Source: an uncultured Lachnospiraceae bacterium (GTDB taxonomy: Bacteria; Bacillota; Clostridia; Lachnospirales; Lachnospiraceae). From it: a DNA stretch of 6,058 nt. Within the stretch, counting starts at the first letter, position 1. Each line of letters begins with the position of its first letter. The notes beneath the pieces are model-generated. The model saw only the letters and a list, made by a program, of their open reading frames with translations. It was not told where the DNA came from and made no database searches. Positions 1 to 5,186 of this stretch are shown piece after piece. The translations under genes and the position numbers were made by a program. Where the stretch lies: the NCBI GenBank assembly GCA_947628025.1, contig CANQYH010000195.1, positions 1 through 6,058 of the forward strand. Direction: 5' to 3'.

Positions 1-1399
1 CGAGGTGCTGGAGCTTCTGATGGATCTGGACGCTTCGGACAAGCAGCTGGACTGCCCCTTTGTGTTCGCCTCCGCCAAGGCCGGTTACGCGGTGAAAGAT
101 CCGGAGGACGAGGGCGTGGACATGAGCCCCCTGTTTGAGACGATCATCGAGCATATTCCCGCGCCGGAGGGCGATCCGGAGGCCGGGACCCAGGTCCTGA
201 TCAGTACCATTGATTATAATGAATACGTGGGCCGCATCGGCGTCGGCAAGGTGGACAACGGCCGCATCCATGTGAACCAGGAGTGCGTGCTTTTAAACCA
301 TCACGAACCGGACAAGCAGCGCCATGTGAAGATCAGCAAGCTCTACGAGTTCGACGGCCTGAACAAGGTCGAAGTGCAGGAGGCGACGGTGGGAGCCATC
401 GTAGCGATTTCCGGCATCACGGACCTGCATATCGGCGATACTCTGTGTTCGCCGGAGCATCCGGAGGCGATCCCGTTCCAGAAGATCTCCGAGCCGACGA
501 TCGCGATGAATTTTATGGTCAACGACAGCCCGATGGCTGGTCAGGAGGGCAAATATGTGACCTCCCGCCATATCCGCGACCGTCTGTTCCGGGAGCTGAA
601 CACGGACGTGAGCCTGCGGGTGGAGGAGACCGATTCTCCCGACTGCTTCAAGGTTTCCGGCCGCGGCGAGCTGCATCTGTCGGTGCTGATCGAGAACATG
701 CGCCGCGAGGGCTATGAGTTCGCCGTCAGCAAGGCGGAAGTGCTGTATAAATATAATGAAAGAAATCAGAAGTTGGAACCCATGGAGATCGCGTACATCG
801 ACGTGCCGGAGGAATTTACCGGCGCGGTGATCCAGAAACTGACCTCCCGCAAGGGCGAGCTGCAGGGGATGAGTCCGGCCAACGGCGGATATACCAGACT
901 GGAGTTTTCCATTCCCTCCCGCGGCCTGATCGGCTATCGGGGCGAGTTTATGACCGATACCAAGGGAAATGGGATCATGAATACGATCTTTGACGGATAC
1001 GCTCCCTATAAGGGAGACCTAAGCTACCGCAAGACTGGTTCCCTGATCGCGTTTGAGAGCGGGGAATCCGTGGCGTACGGATTGTTTGCGGCCCAGGACC
1101 GGGGGATCCTGTTTATCGGGCCGGGCGTGAAAGTGTACGCGGGCATGGTCATTGGCCAGAGCCCCAAATCCGAAGACATCGAGCTGAACGTCTGCAAGAC
1201 CAAGAAGCTGACCAATATGCGGTCGGCCGGAGCGGACGAGGCTCTGAAGCTGACGCCGCCGAAAGAGATGAGTCTGGAGCAGTGCCTGGATTTTATTGAT
1301 ACGGATGAACTGCTGGAAGTGACGCCTAAGACTCTGAGGATACGCAAGCGGATCCTGGATCCGACCTTGCGTAAACGCGCGGCATTTAAGAAAGACTAG
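1..1399 (+). CDS. typA: TypA/BipA ribosome-associated GTPase, 5'-truncated by window edge
   Basis: Partial gene: 465 codons are visible, first complete codon at position 2, stop TAG at 1397-1399. TypA/BipA is a translational GTPase of the EF-G/LepA family, about 610 residues long, that binds the 70S ribosome and supports ribosome assembly and stress or cold adaptation. About 145 N-terminal residues (P-loop, switch regions, NKxD) lie outside the window. What remains starts at the end of the G domain, with a G5-type SAKAG motif near residue 24. A beta-barrel domain II follows (FETIIEHIPAPEG onward), then domain III ending in SGRGELHLSVLIENMRREGY, then the EF-G-C-like domain with PSRGLIGYRGEF. 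The BipA-specific C-terminal domain is present with FIGPGVKVYAGMVIG and KKLTNMRSAGAD, and ends DELLEVTPKTLRIRKRIL. That last domain separates TypA from EF-G and LepA. No frameshift is seen. A terminator follows directly, so typA is the last gene of its transcript. Confidence 0.97.
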   Translation, partial: EVLELLMDLDASDKQLDCPFVFASAKAGYAVKDPEDEGVDMSPLFETIIEHIPAPEGDPEAGTQVLISTIDYNEYVGRIGVGKVDNGRIHVNQECVLLNHHEPDKQRHVKISKLYEFDGLNKVEVQEATVGAIVAISGITDLHIGDTLCSPEHPEAIPFQKISEPTIAMNFMVNDSPMAGQEGKYVTSRHIRDRLFRELNTDVSLRVEETDSPDCFKVSGRGELHLSVLIENMRREGYEFAVSKAEVLYKYNERNQKLEPMEIAYIDVPEEFTGAVIQKLTSRKGELQGMSPANGGYTRLEFSIPSRGLIGYRGEFMTDTKGNGIMNTIFDGYAPYKGDLSYRKTGSLIAFESGESVAYGLFAAQDRGILFIGPGVKVYAGMVIGQSPKSEDIELNVCKTKKLTNMRSAGADEALKLTPPKEMSLEQCLDFIDTDELLEVTPKTLRIRKRILDPTLRKRAAFKKD

Positions 1400-1421
1400 A
1401 TCGATCAGACTGAGCGGAACG

Positions 1422-1450
1422 AAGCCCCGGCAGAGCGGCCGGGGTTTCTC
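1422..1450 (+). terminator. Intrinsic terminator after typA
   Basis: A perfect 7-bp GC stem (CCCCGGC at 1425-1431, GCCGGGG at 1438-1444) has a 6-nt AGAGCG loop. The stem can be extended by G-U and A-U pairs at 1422-1424/1445-1447 and runs into TTTCTCT. It starts about 22 nt after the typA stop. The U-tract is short, so termination may be only moderately efficient. Confidence 0.85.
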
Positions 1451-1620
1451 TATGCCCGGGACCGCACGGCCCTGGAGGAGCCGCGGGGCAGTTCTGCTGA
1501 CAAAATATTCCATATGCGCTTTGTTTCCTGTCGAAACGACCCGACCATTTTCTGGCATGTTTATTCCTATCTTTTCATAAAATATTGTTAGCTACCAAGC
1601 TGTAAATCTATTTAGAATCG
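1451..1620 (+). promoter_or_regulatory. Intergenic region expected to hold the promoter of the OB-fold gene
   Basis: This leader lies between the typA terminator and the ribosome binding site of the OB-fold gene. Positions 1451-1500 are GC-rich and show nothing recognisable. Positions 1561-1620 are markedly AT-rich, as expected for a promoter, but no box pair is convincing. TAAAAT (1578-1583) is a 5/6 match to a -10 box but lacks a well-spaced -35. TTGTTA (1585-1590) with TATTTA (1609-1614) is an 18-bp-spaced but weak alternative. A promoter is inferred because typA is closed by a terminator upstream. Confidence 0.35.
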
Positions 1621-1633
1621 AAGGAGAGATACC

Positions 1634-2260
1634 ATGTCAGAAAAAGTCATTGAAAACAACAAGGTCAGCGTTATAGGAAAGATTGTGTCCGGTTTTACAT
1701 TCAGCCATGAGGTGTTTGGGGAGGGATTTTACCTGGTAGATCTGGAGGTGAACCGTCTGAGCGATCAGTCGGACGTGATTCCGCTGATGATCTCGGAACG
1801 CCTGCTGAACGTGTCGGAGGATTATATGGGCTGTACGGTGGAGGCCATCGGGCAGTTCCGCTCTTACAATCGCCACGAGGGTTCCAAGAACCGTCTGGTA
1901 TTGTCCGTTTTTGTGCGGGAGATCCATTTTATGGAGGAATTTACCGACTACACGAAGACGAACCAGATCTTTCTGGACGGTTATATCTGCAAGACGCCGG
2001 TCTATCGGAAAACGCCGCTGGGACGCGAGATCGCGGACATCCTGCTGGCCGTGAACCGTCCTTACGGGAAATCTGATTACATACCCTGCATCGCCTGGGG
2101 CAGGAACGCCAGATACGCGGCCGGTTTTGAAGTGGGGGCTAGGGTCTGTATCTGGGGCCGGGTGCAGAGCAGGGAATACACGAAAAAACTCAGCGATTCC
2201 CAGTGTGAGAAGCGCGTCGCCTACGAGGTATCGGTCAGCAAGATGGAGTGCATGGTCTGA
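1634..2260 (+). CDS. Tandem OB-fold single-stranded-DNA-binding-type protein
   Basis: A 208-aa protein; ATG at 1634 is preceded by AAGGAGAG at 1621-1628. It looks like two OB folds in series. The second, about residues 109-205, has the SSB pattern: QIFLDGYICKTPVYRKTP, then IADILLAVNRPYGKSDYIPCIAWGRNA, then GARVCIWGRVQSREY. The first, about residues 9-101, is a more diverged OB fold with FSHEVFGEGFY and GQFRSYN, in the style of PriB or short SSB domains. Ordinary bacterial SSB has one OB fold, a disordered linker and an acidic tip (DDDIPF type) that recruits partners. Here there is no linker or tip, and the chain ends ...SKMECMV right after the second fold. This suggests ssDNA or RNA binding without the usual SSB partner docking. 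It is unlikely to be the main housekeeping SSB, which is usually encoded between rpsF and rpsR. The CobO-like gene follows 80 bp downstream with no terminator between, so co-transcription is likely. Confidence 0.8.
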   Translation: MSEKVIENNKVSVIGKIVSGFTFSHEVFGEGFYLVDLEVNRLSDQSDVIPLMISERLLNVSEDYMGCTVEAIGQFRSYNRHEGSKNRLVLSVFVREIHFMEEFTDYTKTNQIFLDGYICKTPVYRKTPLGREIADILLAVNRPYGKSDYIPCIAWGRNARYAAGFEVGARVCIWGRVQSREYTKKLSDSQCEKRVAYEVSVSKMECMV

Positions 2261-2269
2261 ATGGTCTGA
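2252..2269 (+). repeat. 9-bp tandem duplication over the stop codon of the OB-fold gene
   Basis: ATGGTCTGA occurs twice back to back (2252-2260 and 2261-2269). The first copy encodes the final Met-Val-stop of the OB-fold protein; the second is untranslated. It is probably replication slippage and leaves the protein unchanged. Confidence 0.9.
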
Positions 2270-2340
2270 CCGGACAGAGGGTTGCCGAAGGTTCGGGCAG
2301 CGCGGGAATCTGCGAAAAAGAAGATAAGAGGTGCGAAAGA

Positions 2341-2850
2341 ATGAAAAATGGTTGGATAGAGGTCATCTGCGGACCCGGCCGCGGCAAGACGGCGCTGGCG
2401 ATGGGGAAAGGCCTGACAGAGATGGCGGAGCAGAAACGCGTGATCATGATCCAGTTTCTCAGGGGGTGCGACAAAAAAGAGGAGGCGCAGCAGCTGCAGA
2501 GACTGGAGCCGGAGTTTAAGATCTTCCGTTTTGAGAAAGCGGACGCCTATTTTGAGAAGCTGTCGGAAGAGGAAAAGGCGGAGGAGCTGCTCAATATCCG
2601 GAACGGGTTCAATTTTGCCAAAAAGGTGGTCGCTACCGGCGAATGCGATCTGCTGATCCTGGACGAAGTGCTGGAGATCGTGAACCAGAATATCGTGTCT
2701 CTGGCGGAATTTGAGAACTTTCTGCGGGCCAAGGCCGACGATATGAGCCTGCTTCTGACGGGGACGAGCTTCCCGGAGGAGCTGAAAGCCTATGTGAACG
2801 CGTTTTCCATGATCGATTATATTCAGGTTGACAAAGAGTTGGAAGAATGA
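2341..2850 (+). CDS. CobO/BtuR-like P-loop ATPase, divergent
   Basis: A 169-aa protein resembling the ATP:corrinoid adenosyltransferase family (CobA/CobO/BtuR), RecA-like P-loop proteins that adenosylate cobalt corrinoids. ATG at 2341 is chosen because AAGAGGTG lies at 2326-2333 and the Walker A then falls at residues 11-17, as in the family. An in-frame GTG at 2248 has no usable ribosome binding site. Visible motifs are Walker A GPGRGKTALAMG (11-22), the strand IMIQFLRG (35-42), Walker B LLILDEVLEIV (104-114) and TGTSFPEEL (140-148). Length is slightly below the family's usual 175-200. The conserved TGR of true CobO proteins reads TGT here, and the aromatic Phe-x-Trp loop known to bind the corrinoid in Salmonella CobA is replaced by a charged stretch (EKADAYFEKLSEEEK, 65-79). 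No other cobalamin gene is nearby. ATP binding is well supported; corrinoid adenosylation is doubtful. Confidence 0.8.
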   Translation: MKNGWIEVICGPGRGKTALAMGKGLTEMAEQKRVIMIQFLRGCDKKEEAQQLQRLEPEFKIFRFEKADAYFEKLSEEEKAEELLNIRNGFNFAKKVVATGECDLLILDEVLEIVNQNIVSLAEFENFLRAKADDMSLLLTGTSFPEELKAYVNAFSMIDYIQVDKELEE

Positions 2851-2856
2851 TAGGAT
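2828..2856 (+). promoter_or_regulatory. SigA-type promoter of the lysine riboswitch-dapA transcript
   Basis: A perfect -35 box TTGACA (2828-2833) is followed by a 17-bp spacer and TAGGAT (2851-2856, 4/6 match to TATAAT). TGA at 2848-2850 supplies the TG of an extended -10. Transcription would begin near 2862-2865, about 10 nt ahead of riboswitch helix P1. The -35 lies in the codons for Val-Asp-Lys of the CobO-like protein, and the TG comes from its stop codon. Confidence 0.75.
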
Positions 2857-2873
2857 AAGGATAACATCATTTC

Positions 2874-3045
2874 TTAGAGGTAGAGGTTGCGCGTATCATG
2901 AGTAGGGGATCCGATGCAGCGGGTGCAGACGAGGATTTCTGAAAGGGAGAGCGCCGAAGACCGGCAATTCCTGGCGGCGCCGGTCTGGGCATAGGGCGAA
3001 GAGCCTTATGACTGTCATCCGGGACGGATGGAGAGCTACTCTTAA
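2874..3045 (+). ncRNA. Lysine riboswitch (L-box) upstream of dapA
   Basis: A cis-regulatory aptamer that binds L-lysine. Conserved elements appear in order: AGAGGTAGAGGTTGCGC at 2876-2892, the AGTA turn at 2901-2904, GAAAGGGAGAGCGCCGAAG at 2941-2959, TGGGC at 2986-2990, ACTGTCA at 3011-3017 and GGAGAGCTAC at 3030-3039. Helices can be drawn. P1 is 2874-2883 with 3036-3045 (one mismatch plus G-U pairs). P3 is 2959-2965 with 2979-2985 (7 bp). P4 is 2990-2997 with 3003-3010 (8 bp, one G-U). P5 is 3016-3020 with 3026-3030. The aptamer sits between a strong promoter and a terminator ahead of dapA, so lysine binding is expected to switch dapA off by premature termination. Confidence 0.95.
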
Positions 3046-3068
3046 AGTGTGTCAGCGAAACTTTAAGA
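3040..3068 (+). promoter_or_regulatory. Candidate antiterminator helix of the lysine riboswitch
   Basis: TCTTAAAG (3040-3047) can pair perfectly with CTTTAAGA (3061-3068). The left arm overlaps the 3' strand of riboswitch P1 (3036-3045) and the right arm overlaps the first four bases of the terminator stem (from 3065). The helix therefore competes with both, as expected of an antiterminator formed when lysine is absent. Confidence 0.65.
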
Positions 3069-3094
3069 ACCGGCTTTCAGGCCGGTTCTTTTTT
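3065..3094 (+). terminator. Riboswitch-controlled intrinsic terminator before dapA
   Basis: A perfect 10-bp stem (AAGAACCGGC at 3065-3074, GCCGGTTCTT at 3081-3090) has a TTTCAG loop and is followed by TTTT (3091-3094), giving six consecutive T in all. It is a textbook intrinsic terminator about 20 nt after the lysine aptamer. A smaller 6-bp hairpin (CGCACG 3095-3100 with CGTGCG 3114-3119) follows and has no assigned role. Confidence 0.93.
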
Positions 3095-3156
3095 CGCACG
3101 GAGATCTTGCGGTCGTGCGGCAGAATTTATTATTTATAAAGAAAGGAAGACCGGTC

Positions 3157-4041
3157 ATGGCGATTTTTGAAGGCGCGGGCGTGGCGCTGATCACTCCGTT
3201 TCAGGAAAACGGGGACGTAAATTATGATAAACTGGAGGAGATCTTAGAGGAGCAGATCGCGGGAGGGACGGACGCGGTCATCATCTGCGGGACTACCGGA
3301 GAATCGTCCACCATGTCCCATCAGGAGCATCTGGACGTGATCCGTTTTGCGTGTGAGAAAGTAAAAGGCAGGATCCCGGTGATCGCGGGCACCGGCTCCA
3401 ACTCGACGCAGGAGGCGATCTACCTGTCGTCGGAGGCGGAAGCGGCCGGTTCCGACGGGCTGCTGCTGGTGACGCCCTATTACAATAAAGCGACCCAGGG
3501 CGGGCTGATCGCTCATTATACGAAGATCGCGGAGGCGGTGAAGCTTCCGATCCTTTTGTACCATATTCCCAGCAGGACCGGCGTGACGATGAAGCCGGAG
3601 ACCATCGTGACGCTGTGCCGGGAGGTCCCGAACATCGTGGGCGTGAAAGAGGCCAGCGGCAACCTGTCGGCGATCGCGACGATGATGAGCATGGCGGACG
3701 GCTGCATCGATCTGTATTCGGGGAACGACGATCAGATCGTGCCGATCCTTTCTCTGGGCGGCAAGGGCGTGATTTCGGTGCTTTCCAATGTGGCTCCGAG
3801 GCAGGCGCACGAGATCTGCGAGAAATATTTCACCGGCGACGTGAAAGAAAGCGCGCGCCTGCAGCTGGCGGCGATCCCGCTGATCAATCAGCTGTTCTGC
3901 GAGGTGAACCCGATCCCGGTGAAAGCGGCGATGAATCTGATGGGCAAGGAAGTGGGCCCGCTGCGTCTGCCGCTTACGGAGATGGAGCCGGCCAACCGGG
4001 CGAAGCTGGCGGAGGCCATGAGAGCGTACGGGATCCTGTGA
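3157..4041 (+). CDS. dapA: 4-hydroxy-tetrahydrodipicolinate synthase (DapA)
   Basis: A 294-aa cytosolic TIM-barrel enzyme that condenses pyruvate with L-aspartate-4-semialdehyde, the first committed step to diaminopimelate and lysine. Family residues are all present: Thr46-Thr47 in CGTTGES, the Tyr pair in TPYYNKATQGG (108-109), Tyr135 in LYHIPSRTG with Arg140, and the Schiff-base Lys164 in VGVKEASG. Further family blocks are YSGNDDQIVPILSLGGKGVISVLSN and EVNPIPVKAAMNLMG near the C-terminus. Length matches the usual 290-300. ATG at 3157 is chosen because AAAGGAAG lies 7 nt upstream and MAIFEGAGVALITPF matches the family N-terminus. The in-frame GTG at 3115 lies within a post-terminator hairpin and has no ribosome binding site. 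Expression is expected to be repressed by lysine through the upstream riboswitch. dapB follows after 289 bp. Confidence 0.98.
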   Translation: MAIFEGAGVALITPFQENGDVNYDKLEEILEEQIAGGTDAVIICGTTGESSTMSHQEHLDVIRFACEKVKGRIPVIAGTGSNSTQEAIYLSSEAEAAGSDGLLLVTPYYNKATQGGLIAHYTKIAEAVKLPILLYHIPSRTGVTMKPETIVTLCREVPNIVGVKEASGNLSAIATMMSMADGCIDLYSGNDDQIVPILSLGGKGVISVLSNVAPRQAHEICEKYFTGDVKESARLQLAAIPLINQLFCEVNPIPVKAAMNLMGKEVGPLRLPLTEMEPANRAKLAEAMRAYGIL

Positions 4042-4051
4042 GCGGGACCTG

Positions 4052-4067
4052 CGCCGGACGGCCGGCG
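4052..4067 (+). other. Short GC hairpin just after dapA
   Basis: CGCCGG (4052-4057) and CCGGCG (4062-4067) form a perfect 6-bp stem with an ACGG loop, 10 nt after the dapA stop. No T-run follows, so it is not a normal intrinsic terminator. It may protect the dapA 3' end, or be a partial fourth copy of the GC half of the adjacent repeats. Confidence 0.5.
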
Positions 4068-4070
4068 GGA

Positions 4071-4260
4071 AGAGCGCAAAGAACGGTAAAAGTTAAAATG
4101 AAAAATGCCGTTGGGGATTGCCGGGCCGGAGAAAAGTTGGAAAGAACGGCAAAAGTTAATGCGATAGAAAATCTGCCGCGGTGAAACTGCCGGGCCGGAG
4201 AGACGCAAAAAACGGTAAAAAGTTAAAATGAAGATCTGCCGCGGGAAACCGCCGGGCCGG
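4071..4260 (+). repeat. Three degenerate tandem repeat units (59-69 bp) between dapA and dapB
   Basis: The units are 4071-4129 (59 bp), 4130-4198 (69 bp) and 4199-4260 (62 bp). Each begins with an A-rich half whose core is AACGG(T/C)AAAA(A)GTTAA (from 4082, 4145 and 4211, so spaced 63 and 66 bp). Each ends with a GC-rich half finishing in GCCGGGCCGG. Units 2 and 3 share ATCTGCCGCGG before a small hairpin: GCGG-GAAA-CCGC in unit 3, and a wobble version in unit 2. Unit 1 is more diverged in that part. No mobile-element gene or target-site duplication is visible. No start codon with a ribosome binding site is seen, so the block looks non-coding. Its function is unknown. Confidence 0.85.
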
Positions 4261-4290
4261 TGACGCGTTATCCCGGCCGCGGCGGGTTTC
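4245..4290 (+). other. Long GC-rich hairpin upstream of dapB
   Basis: The end of repeat unit 3 (GAAACCGCCGGGCCGG, 4245-4260) pairs with 4273-4290 over 16 bp, with two single-base bulges (G4279 and G4284) and a 12-nt loop. AAAGAGAAGA follows instead of a T-run, so it does not look like an intrinsic terminator. It ends about 30 nt before the dapB ribosome binding site and does not cover it. An mRNA stabiliser, processing site or pause site is possible. Confidence 0.7.
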
Positions 4291-4330
4291 AAAGAGAAGA
4301 GGCGGCAGAGAGATAGGACAGGTGATAAAG

Positions 4331-5095
4331 ATGGTAAATGTGATCCTGCATGGCTGCTGCGGAGCCATGGGAAAGGCGGTGTCCGGCCTGGTATCCGGGA
4401 TGGACGATGTGCGGATCGTGGCTGGTGTGGACCGGACGGCCGGGAAGATGGACGGATATACGGTCTATGACAGCCTGGAAAGCTGCACGGAGGAGGCGGA
4501 TGTGGTCGTGGATTTCGCGGCCGCGGCGGCTGTAGACGGGCTGCTGGAATACTGCGAGCGGAGGGGGCTGCCTCTGGTCCTCTGCACGACGGGACTGTCG
4601 GAGGCCCAGCTGGAAAAGGTGAAAGCCTGCTCCGAAAAAGTGGCGGTGCTTCGTTCCGCCAACATGTCCCTGGGCGTGAACCTGCTGCTGAAGCTGGTGC
4701 AGGACGCGGCGAAAGTATTGGCGGCGGCCGGATTCGATATGGAGATCGTGGAGAAGCATCATAACCGGAAGCTGGACGCTCCCAGCGGGACGGCGCTGGC
4801 GCTGGCGGATTCGCTGAACGAGGCCATGGACGGGGCCTATCACTATGAATATGACCGTCATGAGCGCCATGCGAAGCGGGACCCGAAAGAGATCGGCATC
4901 TCGGCGGTCCGCGGCGGCTCCATCGTGGGCGAGCACGACGTGATCTTTGCGGGACAGGACGAAGTGGTGACACTGAGCCACACGGCCTATTCCCGAACGA
5001 TCTTTGCGAAAGGGGCCGTGGAGGCGGCGGTATTTCTGAAAGGAAAACCGGCCGGACTTTATACAATGGCGGACGTGATCGCGGCCAAAGCCTGA
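4331..5095 (+). CDS. dapB: 4-hydroxy-tetrahydrodipicolinate reductase (DapB)
   Basis: A 254-aa cytosolic NAD(P)H-dependent enzyme that reduces the DapA product to tetrahydrodipicolinate. The N-terminal Rossmann domain has the dinucleotide loop GCCGAMG (8-14) and the conserved CTTGLSE (85-91). The catalytic domain has SANMSLGVNLL (109-119), the signature EIVEKHHNRKLDAPSGTAL with His143-His144, Lys147 and the Ser-Gly-Thr substrate loop (152-154), and ISAVRGGSIVGEHDVIFAG. The C-terminus returns to family sequence (FAKGAVEAAVFL...GLYTMADVI). ATG at 4331 is chosen because AGGTGA (4320-4325) lies 5 nt upstream; an in-frame GTG at 4322 overlaps that site. The usual DFSxP-type motif after strand 4 reads DFAAAAAV (61-68), a mild deviation. 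No promoter is evident in the gap before it, so it probably depends on read-through from dapA and thus on the lysine riboswitch. Confidence 0.97.
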   Translation: MVNVILHGCCGAMGKAVSGLVSGMDDVRIVAGVDRTAGKMDGYTVYDSLESCTEEADVVVDFAAAAAVDGLLEYCERRGLPLVLCTTGLSEAQLEKVKACSEKVAVLRSANMSLGVNLLLKLVQDAAKVLAAAGFDMEIVEKHHNRKLDAPSGTALALADSLNEAMDGAYHYEYDRHERHAKRDPKEIGISAVRGGSIVGEHDVIFAGQDEVVTLSHTAYSRTIFAKGAVEAAVFLKGKPAGLYTMADVIAAKA

Positions 5096-5133
5096 AAATA
5101 ATGACGTTTTAAAGAATTTTTTTCCACCATAAA

Positions 5134-5185
5134 ACATTCTCCCGCGACGCATACTAAACGGAGTAAAAAGCAGAAAGGAGAATGT
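5134..5185 (+). promoter_or_regulatory. Inverted repeat that can mask the lipoprotein gene's ribosome binding site
   Basis: ACATTCTCC (5134-5142) and GGAGAATGT (5177-5185) are perfect 9-bp complements separated by 34 nt. The right arm contains the GGAG of the ribosome binding site and ends one base before the ATG at 5187. If the helix forms in the mRNA, initiation would be blocked. Whether it is regulatory cannot be told from sequence alone. Confidence 0.6.
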
Positions 5186-5186
5186 C

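Noticed and set aside
1019..1558. 179-codon open frame on the - strand over the typA end and terminator
   Set aside because: Mostly antisense to conserved typA codons, and it crosses the typA terminator; no motif and no supporting start site.
1613..1618. TAGAAT as -10 box of the OB-fold gene
   Set aside because: A 5/6 match, but transcription would begin inside the ribosome binding site, too close to the start codon.
2248..2340. GTG start at 2248 adding 31 residues to the CobO-like protein
   Set aside because: No spaced ribosome binding site, it would overlap the preceding gene, and the extra residues precede the normal family start. ATG at 2341 has AAGAGGTG correctly placed.
3115..3156. 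GTG start at 3115 adding 14 residues to DapA
   Set aside because: It lies in a hairpin right after the riboswitch terminator without a ribosome binding site. ATG at 3157 has AAAGGAAG upstream and matches the DapA N-terminus.
3244..3810. 188-codon open frame on the - strand inside dapA
   Set aside because: Entirely antisense to conserved dapA sequence, with Arg/His-rich shadow composition.
4071..4260. CRISPR array
   Set aside because: Units are adjacent and degenerate along their length; there are no identical short repeats with unique spacers of constant size, and no cas genes.
4245..4290. Intrinsic terminator separating dapA from dapB
   Set aside because: The stem is strong, but purine-rich AAAGAGAAGA follows instead of a T-run, and dapB has no evident promoter after it.
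3888..5066. 392-codon open frame on the - strand across the dapA end, the repeats and dapB
   Set aside because: It lies opposite two certain genes, is rich in Pro/Arg/Ser as expected of antisense frames in GC-rich DNA, shows no family motif and has no good ribosome binding site. The repeat-derived 21-22 residue periodicity in it follows from unit spacings divisible by three.
5096..5133. Terminator after dapB
   Set aside because: There is a T-rich run at 5117-5123, but no GC-rich stem precedes it.
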